Source: Cutibacterium namnetense
GTDB taxonomy: Bacteria; Actinomycetota; Actinomycetes; Propionibacteriales; Propionibacteriaceae
NCBI RefSeq assembly: GCF_001642025.1
Contig: NZ_LWHO01000009.1
Location: 1 to 45,155 of the forward strand
Length of the DNA stretch: 45,155 nt
Direction: 5' to 3'
Under the pieces are notes generated by a model. That model saw only the letters and a program-made list of their open reading frames with translations. It was not told the DNA's origin and ran no database searches. How positions within the stretch are numbered: the stretch's first letter is position 1; every line of letters starts with the position of its first letter. This document shows positions 19,091 to 27,520 of the stretch, piece after piece. A program made the translations under genes and the position numbers.

Positions 19091-19984
19091 ATGCGCATCG
19101 CCAGCTTCAACATCAACGGGATCCGAGCCGCCCTGAAGCGGGGGTTCTCCGAGTGGATGGAGGCTCGTGACTGCGACGTCATCGGGCTGCAGGAGGTGCG
19201 TTGCCGTCCAGCCGACCTCCCCGAGGGAGCCTTTGGCGACCGCCACGTCTCATGGGCTCCCGGCTCGCTGGCTGGGCGCAACGGAGTCGCGCTCCTCACC
19301 CGTACCGCCCCAGCCGAGGTACGCTCTTGGGGCACCCACCTCATCATGACTCCCGGCCAAACTCCTACCCTCGCAGAGGTACTCCCCGGTAACACCGACG
19401 GCCTCCCCACCCAGTTGCTGCCCTTCGTAGACGAGGGGCGCTACATCGAGGTCGACCTAGCCGACGCTCCCCTCACCGTCGCCTGCCTCTACCTGCCCAA
19501 GGGAGCCACCCCAGATCCAACCAACGAGAAGTCCATCGCCAAGCAAGACCGCAAAATGGCCTTCCTAGCAGGATTCCGCGAACACCTGACCCGACGCCGC
19601 CAGGAGTGCGCCAGTCAAGATCGTCACTTCCTCGTCATGGGCGACTTCAACATTGCCCACGAGAACGCTGACCTCAAGAACTGGAAAGCTAACCAGCGCA
19701 ATGAGGGGTTCCTACCCGAGGAGAGGCAGTGGTTCGACACCATCCTCTCCCCCGACACCCTCGTTGACGTCGTGCGCGCCCAGCACCCCGACACCAACGG
19801 CCCCTACTCGTGGTGGAGCTGGCGCGGCAAGGCCTTCGCCAATGATGCGGGTTGGCGTATCGATTATCACTTGGCGTCACCGCAACTAGCGAAAACAGCC
19901 GCCACGGCCGAGATTGACCGTGACCCCTCCTACGCCGAGCGCACCTCCGACCACGCCGCAGTGGTAGTTGACTACGCGGTATGA
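19091..19984 (+). CDS. Exodeoxyribonuclease III
   Basis: Product of 297 residues of the Exo III/APE family. The start chosen is ATG at 19091 (MRIASFNINGIRAAL). There is no good ribosome-binding site, and the mRNA may be short-leadered or leaderless. The metal-binding and catalytic motifs are all present in order: FNINGIR, LQEVRC, LYLPKGA, MGDFNIAHENADLKNW, WRIDYHLAS and SDHAAVVV. The enzyme acts at abasic sites and 3' ends in base-excision repair. The gene ends one base before the stop of the converging downstream gene. Confidence 0.95.
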   Translation: MRIASFNINGIRAALKRGFSEWMEARDCDVIGLQEVRCRPADLPEGAFGDRHVSWAPGSLAGRNGVALLTRTAPAEVRSWGTHLIMTPGQTPTLAEVLPGNTDGLPTQLLPFVDEGRYIEVDLADAPLTVACLYLPKGATPDPTNEKSIAKQDRKMAFLAGFREHLTRRRQECASQDRHFLVMGDFNIAHENADLKNWKANQRNEGFLPEERQWFDTILSPDTLVDVVRAQHPDTNGPYSWWSWRGKAFANDAGWRIDYHLASPQLAKTAATAEIDRDPSYAERTSDHAAVVVDYAV

Positions 19985-19985
19985 G

Positions 19986-20921
19986 TCAGGACGGATCGAA
20001 CATCCCCTCAACCTGACGAGTAGACACATCAGCCAAACTCTCGTGGGACCAATGCGGGTTGCGGTCCTTATCAACCAGCTGGGCGCGTACCCCCTCACAG
20101 AAGTCCGAATTGCGCATAAAGGACCGCCCCAGGGCGCGATCAGTCTCCAACACTTCGCCAAGGCCTGAAGCGGATTCAGCCTTAATGACAGCAGCCAAAG
20201 CAACAGCTACTGACAGTGGGCAGCGCGCCGCAATGTGCTCAGCTGCCTTACGCGCGGCCACCTCAGGACGGTCAGCCAATCGACGACACACCTCGATGGG
20301 GTCATCAGTGTTATAGCAGTCCTGAATCCACACCGCGTCACGCGCCAACTCACAGTCGACCGGATCGACACCAGCGGGGTTACCGTCGGCGTCGACGACC
20401 TCATCCACCAACCCCGCCCACAGCGCCGAAGCCGCATCGATAGAAGCCCCGGTCATGGCCATATGGCGGCCGACGAGGCGCGGGGCCCGCGAAAGCTCGA
20501 AACACACACCGACGTCGGGCCATAGACCAATGCCCGTTTCCGGCATCGCGAGGACGAGGTCATCGCGGGCCTCAACCCGCTTGAGGCGCAGCGACAGCCC
20601 AAGCCCGCCGCCCATGGAGATGCCGTGCAGATGCGCGGTCCCCGAATGCACCTCGGCAATGGCAGCGTCAACGTCGTACTCGCCGTCCAACCAGTCACCG
20701 GCTGCCTCAGGATCCTTCCATACCAAAGCCCGAAGCTCGCGGATATCAGCCCCCGAGCAGTAGCCGCGCTCCCCCGCACCCGATAGGTCGATGCTCCTTG
20801 GGGACCTCTTGACGACCTCCCCAATAGTCCCCAGCATCTCGCCAGACAGCGAGTTGATCGCTTGGGGGCGGTCCAGGGTGATCGTGACATCGTCGGTACC
20901 GCTGATCTTGACGTCATCCAT
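19986..20921 (-). CDS. Enoyl-CoA hydratase/isomerase family protein, 3-hydroxyisobutyryl-CoA hydrolase-like
   Basis: Product of 311 residues. The start is ATG at 20921 (MDDVKISGTDDV), after which the crotonase fold begins; the open frame upstream belongs to the mannosyltransferase region. The oxyanion-hole segments are GYCSGADIRELR and HGISMGGGLGLS. The signature AMPETGIGLWPDVG is typical of 3-hydroxyisobutyryl-CoA hydrolases, which serve valine breakdown. The protein is about 30 residues shorter than usual members, mainly in the N-terminal part, so an exact function is not certain. Other crotonase activities are possible. Confidence 0.8.
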   Translation of the reverse strand: MDDVKISGTDDVTITLDRPQAINSLSGEMLGTIGEVVKRSPRSIDLSGAGERGYCSGADIRELRALVWKDPEAAGDWLDGEYDVDAAIAEVHSGTAHLHGISMGGGLGLSLRLKRVEARDDLVLAMPETGIGLWPDVGVCFELSRAPRLVGRHMAMTGASIDAASALWAGLVDEVVDADGNPAGVDPVDCELARDAVWIQDCYNTDDPIEVCRRLADRPEVAARKAAEHIAARCPLSVAVALAAVIKAESASGLGEVLETDRALGRSFMRNSDFCEGVRAQLVDKDRNPHWSHESLADVSTRQVEGMFDPS

Positions 20922-20988
20922 GTTCCCCAGCCTGCCACGGCGGCACCTGCCGTGCCGCTCCAGCTCCAACAGACTCCAGCTCCAACAG

Positions 20989-22569
20989 TTAGTGAGCCTT
21001 GTGGGGGCGCGGGACGTGAACATCCTTGTGCGTCCACCCTTGCCCCAAGCTATGTTCGTGCCACACCAGACGGGCCGCCAGCACCAGAACCAGCGCAACG
21101 CCGAGTGCTGCGGCACTATTGCGCCAGGACAGGTTAACGGCATCGAAGGACAACAAGATGACGGTGATCCACACCGCAGGGCGGACGAAGCGGGCAGCTT
21201 CGTCGATCAGCGGCAGTAATAGCGCCCCCCACAGCACATACCAGGAGTGCAACGCAGGGGCGCAGAAAGCAACCGCGAGAAAACCCAGCGCCAGAAAGGA
21301 CAACGCCTTGCGCGGTAACAACCGGACGGCCAGGACCACTAGCAGAAACGCACCGACGAGCACGCCAATGGCCTGAGCAATTGGAATGACAGCTGCTGCC
21401 GTCTGATGCGCCCCCAAGGAACCAAGCACCATTCGTATCCCCATGCCGACCAGGGTGAACGGCGACACCGTCAACACCATACCGGGAACGTCAACAGCGT
21501 GATACCAGCCAAATCCAAGGCCGGATGCCCACGAAATACCCGCAAAGACGGCCACCGAGATAACGAGGGAACCCACCGCTCGTCCTAGGGCCGGAACCAG
21601 GCGGCGCGGATGCCACGACGTCATAGGATGACGGATCAATGGCAGAGCCACTGCGACCATAAAAGCCGGCTGCTTGACAGCCGCCGCACCCCCGACGAGT
21701 ACCGCACCGATCGTCCAGGACCAGCTCGTCAAGCACGCGACCCACAACCCAATGACAACCAGTCCCATCATGAGGGCGTCATTATGTGCTCCCCCGATGA
21801 AATCCACCACGAGGATGGGGTTGAGGGTGGAGAACCAAGCCGTGAAGTGCGGATCCCGTCCGACTCGACGCGCCACCCGCGACAACAACAGCCCTATGGC
21901 GATGACGCCTAACAGAGCCGGAACACGCATGAAAACTGCCGACCAATAAGGATTGTCACCATTGAGATGGACGATCCAATGCTGGACGGTGAGGGCTAAC
22001 GGACCATAGGGGGTCTTGGTGTAACGCCATTCCTGGGCAACCTGGTCGGCAAAGGCCCCCGGCAACAACCCTGGATACCCCTCATAAGGGCTGATGTCAT
22101 TTTCCAGCAGCCAGCCCTGCGCAGCATAGGAGTAGGCGTCGTGGCTGAAGATCGGCGGGGCTAGCAGGAAGGGCAAACCCCATACACCGAGCACAGCCCA
22201 CGGATGCAGCCCAGCACGAATTCCTGGACGGTGGTTAAAGTACCGCCGCACATGCTTCGACACCGGTTCTGCGGTAACGTCACGCGGCTCGCGACCAGGC
22301 CGCAGCCGCAGCCAGGAATCGACCAGCAGACCGACGCCGACGAGGACAAGTAAGGTCCCGACGATGCGCCACGTGGACCCGCGTAGACCGGCCTCGTTCA
22401 GCCGAGACCACCACGGCGAGTTCAGCGGCAGATAAGCCGGGGTGAGTGATCCAGCCGTGATGAGAACCGTCCCGACCAGCCCTTCCAGGACCGACCAGGA
22501 CCGCCAGGCGTGCAAATAGGCAAACCACTTGAGACGGACCCGCCGCCGCCAGCCAACCGGCTGCTTCAC
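20989..22569 (-). CDS. mptB: Polyprenol-phosphate-mannose-dependent alpha-1,6-mannosyltransferase, MptB type
   Basis: Product of 526 residues with about 12 to 13 predicted membrane spans, a GT-C glycosyltransferase. The first extracytoplasmic loop carries [15 protein letters not shown], holding the catalytic acidic residue, and then ISPYEGYP, both typical of MptB. The family elongates the mannan backbone of lipomannan-like lipoglycans on the outer face of the membrane using polyprenyl-phosphomannose. Cutibacterium has cell-envelope lipoglycan, so this fits. The start at 22569 overlaps the stop of the ferredoxin-like gene (ATGA), placing it in an operon with NuoBCI-like genes. That combination has no evident functional link. 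Confidence 0.88.
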   Translation of the reverse strand: MKQPVGWRRRVRLKWFAYLHAWRSWSVLEGLVGTVLITAGSLTPAYLPLNSPWWSRLNEAGLRGSTWRIVGTLLVLVGVGLLVDSWLRLRPGREPRDVTAEPVSKHVRRYFNHRPGIRAGLHPWAVLGVWGLPFLLAPPIFSHDAYSYAAQGWLLENDISPYEGYPGLLPGAFADQVAQEWRYTKTPYGPLALTVQHWIVHLNGDNPYWSAVFMRVPALLGVIAIGLLLSRVARRVGRDPHFTAWFSTLNPILVVDFIGGAHNDALMMGLVVIGLWVACLTSWSWTIGAVLVGGAAAVKQPAFMVAVALPLIRHPMTSWHPRRLVPALGRAVGSLVISVAVFAGISWASGLGFGWYHAVDVPGMVLTVSPFTLVGMGIRMVLGSLGAHQTAAAVIPIAQAIGVLVGAFLLVVLAVRLLPRKALSFLALGFLAVAFCAPALHSWYVLWGALLLPLIDEAARFVRPAVWITVILLSFDAVNLSWRNSAAALGVALVLVLAARLVWHEHSLGQGWTHKDVHVPRPHKAH

Positions 22570-22874
22570 CGATCACCGTCCAATCCCCACGCGCTGACCA
22601 GATCGGTGCGCGACGAGGTATCCGGAACACGCTCGTCGCTCCAAGAAAGAGCGTCGAACGGGCAGGACTCGATGCACATACCGCAATACATGCACAGCCC
22701 CCAGTCGATAGCGAACTCGTCGAGAACGGCAACCGTACGGGGACGACGAGCATCGGAGTTCGGAACAGCTTCGTGGTGAGCGTCGATGGTGATGCACCAG
22801 GCCGGACACTGCCGGGCGCAGATCACGCAGGAGGTGCACGCGTCGACGTCAAGGGCAATTGCTGAGTGCCTCAT
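22566..22874 (-). CDS. NuoI-like 2x[4Fe-4S] ferredoxin protein
   Basis: Product of 102 residues. Two complete cluster-binding motifs are visible: C13, C16, C19, C23 ([12 protein letters not shown]) and C61, C64, C67, C71 ([12 protein letters not shown]). The spacing between them and the [14 protein letters not shown] form are like NuoI or other polyferredoxin subunits of complex I and membrane-bound hydrogenases, but without NuoI's N- and C-terminal extensions. The gene is coupled by ATGA to the NuoC-like gene upstream and to mptB downstream. It probably passes electrons to the NuoB-like cluster. Confidence 0.88.
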   Translation of the reverse strand: MRHSAIALDVDACTSCVICARQCPAWCITIDAHHEAVPNSDARRPRTVAVLDEFAIDWGLCMYCGMCIESCPFDALSWSDERVPDTSSRTDLVSAWGLDGDR

Positions 22875-23464
22875 GCTCGCCTCCCCGATGCTGTCCTCGT
22901 CGGCCCCGCGGCCCGACCGCCACCCGGTCTCGGGCGACGACCAGACATGGCCGCGACGACCTCAGCGTCCGAAACATCCTCGCCTTCTTTGATACGCCGC
23001 CACGTCTCAGGGTCGGGAACACCAGCGGCCAGACGTCGACTCGCGGACTTCGAGCTAGCCCAGTCAGCGGCACCCGGCCACACAGCATCGGCCCGCCGAG
23101 TCAGCACGACTTCCTTGCGCAACGGAGGTTTCGGTGCATCGTGGACGAGGAGGGCACGATCATCTGCTCCAGGGCCGACAAACCTCACACCGAAAAAGTC
23201 GTGGATCTCCCGCTGATACCAGGATGCTCCTGCCACCACGTCGACAACCGAGTCCAAGATCCCACCGTTACGGGACACACGAGTGGAGACGGTGACGTCG
23301 TCGCCGTCATGATTCTCAAGACGGCAAACCACGACGATGTCGGGATCCTGACCGCGTTCGCCCACCCCGTCGATAGCTGTCAGATGAGCCAGCCACGGGT
23401 GAGTGGACACCGCCTGGGCGACAGCGTCGTGCCAGTCAGTCGCAGGGACATCGCGGGTCGTCAT
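22871..23464 (-). CDS. NuoC-like protein (complex I 30-kDa subunit family)
   Basis: Product of 197 residues. The core [19 protein letters not shown] corresponds to the conserved 30-kDa-subunit motif with the EREI(W/Y)D-x2-G pattern. Upstream it has the expected HLTAIDGV strand. After the core, residues 140 to 197 form a charged tail ending in an Arg/Gly/Pro-rich segment, which is not typical of NuoC. Start and stop codons both overlap neighbours by four bases. It is probably a scaffold subunit between the NuoB-like and NuoI-like proteins. The main nuo operon is elsewhere in this window, so this is a second copy of part of the complex. Confidence 0.8.
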   Translation of the reverse strand: MTTRDVPATDWHDAVAQAVSTHPWLAHLTAIDGVGERGQDPDIVVVCRLENHDGDDVTVSTRVSRNGGILDSVVDVVAGASWYQREIHDFFGVRFVGPGADDRALLVHDAPKPPLRKEVVLTRRADAVWPGAADWASSKSASRRLAAGVPDPETWRRIKEGEDVSDAEVVAAMSGRRPRPGGGRAAGPTRTASGRRA

Positions 23465-23859
23465 GCGGCCTCCCGTGAAGAGACCAAAAGCCCGGTAAGC
23501 GCGTCAAGTTCAGGGGGACAGCCCGGAATCCAGTGATCGGCGTCGACTCCCACATCCGGCAGGCCAGCGACGACGCCAGCAGAATCCCAGTAGGGACCAC
23601 CTGCGCAGGCGCACGCCCCAAAAGCCACGCCGCCGATAAGATGATTGCGCCTCAGCTCATTGACAGTGTCACGCACCACCGGGGCCAGAACAGTCGTCAC
23701 CGTCCCCGAGACGAGCAACACTAGCGGGACACCGTCTGGGATCTCCTCGCACACCGGAGCGTTGGCCGGCACGGCAGCCCCGCTCTCGACCCCACAGCAG
23801 GCCAGGGCGAGATCGACGACGTACACGGATCCGTCGGCGAACCAGTCGATGAACTTCAC
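23461..23859 (-). CDS. NuoB-like protein (complex I 20-kDa / hydrogenase small subunit family)
   Basis: Product of 132 residues, shorter than ordinary NuoB (about 160 to 220). The ligands for cluster N2 are recognisable: C21-C22 in LACCGVE, C83 in GACACAGG, and C114 in IPGCPPELDAL. SGTVTTVLAPVVRDTVNEL aligns with the NuoB SGT-x-T-x-KMAP helix. It is the first gene of the operon and lies 200 bp from the divergent korA. No NuoD-type large subunit is nearby, so the unit has no quinone or Ni-Fe site of its own. It could dock to another complex or work as a soluble electron carrier module. Confidence 0.82.
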   Translation of the reverse strand: MKFIDWFADGSVYVVDLALACCGVESGAAVPANAPVCEEIPDGVPLVLLVSGTVTTVLAPVVRDTVNELRRNHLIGGVAFGACACAGGPYWDSAGVVAGLPDVGVDADHWIPGCPPELDALTGLLVSSREAA

Positions 23860-24059
23860 CAGGTCATCCTACCGAGGATGCTGTTCACCCCCAGATCCGC
23901 GTGGGAACGTGCAACCCTGACCGAAGTTCGATAAGCCGAGGCGCGATGGTAGCGTTAGTAGCCGGTTCCGAGGCATCTAGACGCGCACCGCAGGTGCGGT
24001 CATCCGTCACCACCGTGACGCGTCAACAACGGAATCCCGCGACGAGAAAAGAGGTCAGA

Positions 24060-25979
24060 GTGCCTTCCACCGACACGGCACATCACACCACTGACGAGCG
24101 AGAGGTCCAGGCCCTCGACCGAGTTGTCATCCGATTCGCCGGCGATTCCGGCGACGGCATGCAGCTGACCGGCGACCGCTTCACCGCCGAGTCCGCCATC
24201 CACGGCAATGACATTTCGACCCTGCCGAACTTCCCTGCCGAAATCCGCGCCCCCCAGGGCACGATCCCCGGCGTCTCAAGTTTCCAGGTGCACTTCGCCA
24301 ATTACGACATCGCCACCCCAGGTGACCAGCCCGACGTCTTAGTCGTCATGAACCCGGCCGCCTTAGCCGCGAACCTCAGTGACATCCGCCGCGGCGGACT
24401 CATCATCCTCGACTCCGCCCAGTTCACCGCGAAAAATCTCAAGAAGGCCGGATACACCGAGGATCCACGCAACGACGGCACACTGGAGTCCTACCAGGTC
24501 GTCGAGCTCGACCTCACCGGGCTGGCGGTAGCCGCAGTCGAGCCGTTCAATCTTGGCCGTAAGAACTCCGAGCGCGCCAAAAACATGTTCGCTCTCGGGC
24601 TGCTGACCTGGCTATACGGGCGCCCCCTCGGCCCCTCGGAGAAGTTCCTGGCCAGCAAGTTCGCTTCTAAGCCGGAGATCCGCGACGCCAACTTCGCCGC
24701 GCTCAAGGCCGGGCATGCCTACGGCGAGACCTGCGAGCTATTCCGGGTGCGCTACGAGGTGGCTCCGGCCCCGATGCCTGAAGGCACCTACCGCCAGATC
24801 ACTGGCAATCTCGCCACCGCGTATGGTCTCATCACCGGTGCCAACCGGGCCGGGCTGCAGCTGTTCTTAGGCTCCTACCCCATCACCCCAGCCTCCGACA
24901 TCCTGCACGAGCTATCCAAGCGCAAGGCCCACAACGTCGTCACCTTCCAGGCCGAGGACGAAATCGCCGGGGTCAGTTCTGCCATCGGTGCTTCCTTTTC
25001 CGGCTCCCTGGGCGTTACGACGACATCTGGCCCCGGCATGAGCCTCAAGTCCGAGGCCATCGGCCTGGCCGTCATGACGGAACTGCCGCTAGTAGTCGTC
25101 GACGTGCAGCGCGCCGGCCCATCCACTGGGATGCCGACCAAACCTGAGCAGGGCGACCTGCTACAGGCGATATTCGGACGCAATGGCGAATCCCCCGTCC
25201 CGGTACTCGCGGCGAAGTCCCCGTCAGACTGCTTCGACACTGCGCTAGAGGCCTGCCGTATCGCGGTGACCTACCGCACCCCCGTGATCATGCTTTCTGA
25301 CGGCTACCTTGGCAACGGCGCGGAACCGTGGCAGGTGCCCGATCTGGCTGAGATCCCGCGCATTGACCCCAACTTCGCGACCGAGCCGAACACCACCGCC
25401 GCCGACGGCTCGCCGCGGTTTATGCCTTACCGTCGTGACCCGCAAACCCTAGCGCGCCCGTGGGCGCTGCCCGGCACTAAAGGTCTAGAACACCGCATCG
25501 GTGGCCTAGAGAAGTCAGCCCGTACCGGCGCTATCTCCTATGACCCGTCCAACCATGAGGAGATGGTGGCGACCCGCGCTGCCAAGGTGAAGGGCATCGC
25601 GAAGACCGTTCCTCCGACTACCGTCGACGACCCTTCCGGCGACGCCGATGTGCTCGTGCTGGGGTGGGGCTCCACGTACGGCCCGATCACCGCCGCCGTG
25701 CGCCGAGTGCGCGCTCACGGCCTGTCTATCGCCCAGGCCCACGTGCGCCACCTCAACCCACTGCCGGAGGATCTAGGTGACGTGCTACACCGATACCGGC
25801 GGGTCGTCGTCCCCGAAATGAACACCGGCCAGTTCGCGATGCTGCTGCGCTCCAAGTACCTCGTCGACGTCAAGACGATCTCGCGGGTGCGCGGGCTACC
25901 AATCTCGCCGGTGGACCTATGCGATGAGTTGTGTCGCCAGTGTGGTGGCACGGGTAGCGACGAAACGAAGGAGGCCTGA
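24060..25979 (+). CDS. korA: 2-oxoglutarate:ferredoxin oxidoreductase subunit alpha (gamma-alpha fusion)
   Basis: Product of 639 residues. The GTG at 24060 is preceded by AAAGAGG at short spacing, so the 53 upstream codons in the same frame are not used. Residues 20 to about 210 are the gamma-type domain (VIRFAGDSGDGMQLTGDRFT). The alpha domain follows, with SYPITPASDIL, FQAEDEIAGVSSAIGAS and TTSGPGMSLKSEAIGLA. The C-terminal part carries VRHLNPLPEDL and VVVPEMNTGQFAMLLRSKYL. With KorB it converts 2-oxoglutarate and CoA to succinyl-CoA with reduction of ferredoxin. The gene is one base from korB and divergent from the NuoBCI-like operon. Confidence 0.95.
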   Translation: MPSTDTAHHTTDEREVQALDRVVIRFAGDSGDGMQLTGDRFTAESAIHGNDISTLPNFPAEIRAPQGTIPGVSSFQVHFANYDIATPGDQPDVLVVMNPAALAANLSDIRRGGLIILDSAQFTAKNLKKAGYTEDPRNDGTLESYQVVELDLTGLAVAAVEPFNLGRKNSERAKNMFALGLLTWLYGRPLGPSEKFLASKFASKPEIRDANFAALKAGHAYGETCELFRVRYEVAPAPMPEGTYRQITGNLATAYGLITGANRAGLQLFLGSYPITPASDILHELSKRKAHNVVTFQAEDEIAGVSSAIGASFSGSLGVTTTSGPGMSLKSEAIGLAVMTELPLVVVDVQRAGPSTGMPTKPEQGDLLQAIFGRNGESPVPVLAAKSPSDCFDTALEACRIAVTYRTPVIMLSDGYLGNGAEPWQVPDLAEIPRIDPNFATEPNTTAADGSPRFMPYRRDPQTLARPWALPGTKGLEHRIGGLEKSARTGAISYDPSNHEEMVATRAAKVKGIAKTVPPTTVDDPSGDADVLVLGWGSTYGPITAAVRRVRAHGLSIAQAHVRHLNPLPEDLGDVLHRYRRVVVPEMNTGQFAMLLRSKYLVDVKTISRVRGLPISPVDLCDELCRQCGGTGSDETKEA

Positions 25980-25980
25980 G

Positions 25981-27066
25981 ATGACCGATATCACCACCGA
26001 GGATCTTCCCGCCGGCCTGGCGGGTGTGCCGTTGGCGATCGAGCCGCTCAAGCGTCGGGATTTCGCCTCTGACCAGGAAGTGCGTTGGTGCCCCGGCTGC
26101 GGGGATTACGCGATCTTGTCCACGTTCCAGGGAGTGCTGCCCGATTTGGGTATTGCCAAGGAGAACGCCGTCGTTATCTCGGGTATCGGCTGCTCCTCAC
26201 GCTTCCCGTATTACATGAATACCTACGGCATGCACTCGATCCATGGCCGTGCCCCGGCCGTCGCAACGGGGGTGGCCGTATCGCGCCCCGACCTGGCCGT
26301 GTTCGTCATTACCGGTGACGGCGACGCCCTGTCGATTGGGGGTAATCACCTCATCCACGCCATGCGACGCAACGTCAACCTGACGATCCTCATGTTTAAC
26401 AATCGGATTTACGGTCTAACGAAGGGCCAGTACTCCCCTACTTCGGAGGCGGGCAAGGTTACAAAGTCCTCCCCAATGGGGTCGATTGACGCGCCGTTCA
26501 ACCCGCTGGCAGTGGCATTGGGGGCGGGCTGTTCCTTCGTGGCTCGTGCCGTCGACTCGGACCGGAAGCATCTCGCCCAGGTGCTCACCGCTGCCGCCAA
26601 GCATCGGGGCACCTCCTTTGTCGAGATGTACCAGAACTGCCCGATCTTCAACGACGGAGCTTTCGACGATTACAAGGGCCCGGAAGCCAACCAGCACCTC
26701 ATCCGACTGATTGACGGGGAGCCGGTGCTCGTCGGAGCTGATGGTTCCCGCGGCGTGGTGCGCGACCCCGTCAGCGGTGAGTTGGCGGTGGCTGACGTCG
26801 CCGAGGTGGGCATGGACCACGTGCTCGTTCACGACTCCCACCGCGCCGACCCGTCGCTGGCCTTCGAGTTGGCGCACTTGGATGACGGCGTCATCGTCAG
26901 CCAGACCCCGGTCGGTGTCTTCTACGACGTGGATCGCCCCACCTATGACGATCAAGCTCGCGCCCAAGTGAAGCTGGCTTCCGGGGACGCGACCGATCCT
27001 GACTCCCGTGACGCCGCGCTGCAACAGCTACTGCTCGGCAGCGACACCTGGCAAGTGCAGAGCTGA
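25981..27066 (+). CDS. korB: 2-oxoglutarate:ferredoxin oxidoreductase subunit beta
   Basis: Product of 361 residues. The ATG at 25981 is preceded by AAGGAGG inside the end of korA. Thiamine-diphosphate and Fe-S features are visible: WCPGCGDYAIL, GIGCSSRFPYYMNTYG, HGRAPAVATGVA, and the Mg/TPP motif GDGDALSIGGNHLIHAMRRN. The protein completes the KorAB enzyme, an oxygen-tolerant alternative to 2-oxoglutarate dehydrogenase in actinobacteria. Downstream there is only a weak hairpin (CCGCGA/TCGCGG at 27089 to 27116 followed by TTCTG). Confidence 0.95.
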   Translation: MTDITTEDLPAGLAGVPLAIEPLKRRDFASDQEVRWCPGCGDYAILSTFQGVLPDLGIAKENAVVISGIGCSSRFPYYMNTYGMHSIHGRAPAVATGVAVSRPDLAVFVITGDGDALSIGGNHLIHAMRRNVNLTILMFNNRIYGLTKGQYSPTSEAGKVTKSSPMGSIDAPFNPLAVALGAGCSFVARAVDSDRKHLAQVLTAAAKHRGTSFVEMYQNCPIFNDGAFDDYKGPEANQHLIRLIDGEPVLVGADGSRGVVRDPVSGELAVADVAEVGMDHVLVHDSHRADPSLAFELAHLDDGVIVSQTPVGVFYDVDRPTYDDQARAQVKLASGDATDPDSRDAALQQLLLGSDTWQVQS

Positions 27067-27141
27067 CAACTCCCTGAGGCGAGGCCGGCCGCGATTCTAA
27101 CGTCGGTACCTCGCGGTTCTGAGTGCTGCTGCCCGGCTGAC

Positions 27142-27327
27142 GTGGGGGTGGCCTTGGTGGGGGGTACTGTGTTCGCTGTCGGCCCAATGCGTGGGGTGAT
27201 GCCCTATGCAGGTGGTCGCCGAGCAACCAAGCCCGCCCACCAAGAGGCAAGTTTCGACACCAGCGATCTGATCACAACTGCGATCGACAGCGAAACTGTC
27301 CTCAACGACCTGCGCGGCAAACGATGA
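27142..27327 (+). pseudogene. Remnant of a VapB-like antitoxin gene
   Basis: This is an open frame of up to 61 codons. Only the last 30 residues look like protein (ASFDTSDLITTAIDSETVLNDLRGKR), similar to the toxin-binding tail of VapB/Phd antitoxins that end in an LRG-(K/E)-R type sequence. The first half is Gly/Val-rich and lacks a recognisable DNA-binding domain. The stop overlaps the next start by ATGA, the normal coupling of vapBC pairs. Function is very unlikely. Confidence 0.45.
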
Positions 27328-27446
27328 CTCGCTGGTATCTCGACACCTCAGCCATTGCCATCGACCTCCAAGTCAATGCACTAGCCGACCAGCGGTTGCA
27401 ATCAACGGCACGCGACTGCGGCCTGACGGTCGTCGCACCTTCCTGA
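27324..27446 (+). pseudogene. Internally deleted VapC-like PIN-domain toxin
   Basis: The frame encodes only 40 residues. It begins MTRWYLDTSAIAIDLQ, the standard start of a PIN-domain ribonuclease including the first catalytic aspartate. It ends ARDCGLTVVAPS, the usual last strand of such toxins. About 80 to 90 residues between, with the other acidic catalytic residues, are missing, apparently by an in-frame deletion. Together with the preceding antitoxin remnant this is a decayed toxin-antitoxin locus between korB and pepO. Confidence 0.65.
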
Positions 27447-27520
27447 AACGCAACGCCGAGTAGTGGCCAACACTGCGATAGACGGAAATACATGGCTAGC
27501 GCGCCGGATAAGGTGAACTC

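Noticed and set aside
22566-23859. Interpretation of the NuoBCI-like operon as a Ni-Fe hydrogenase
   Set aside because: No large subunit with paired CxxC nickel ligands and no maturation genes are present.
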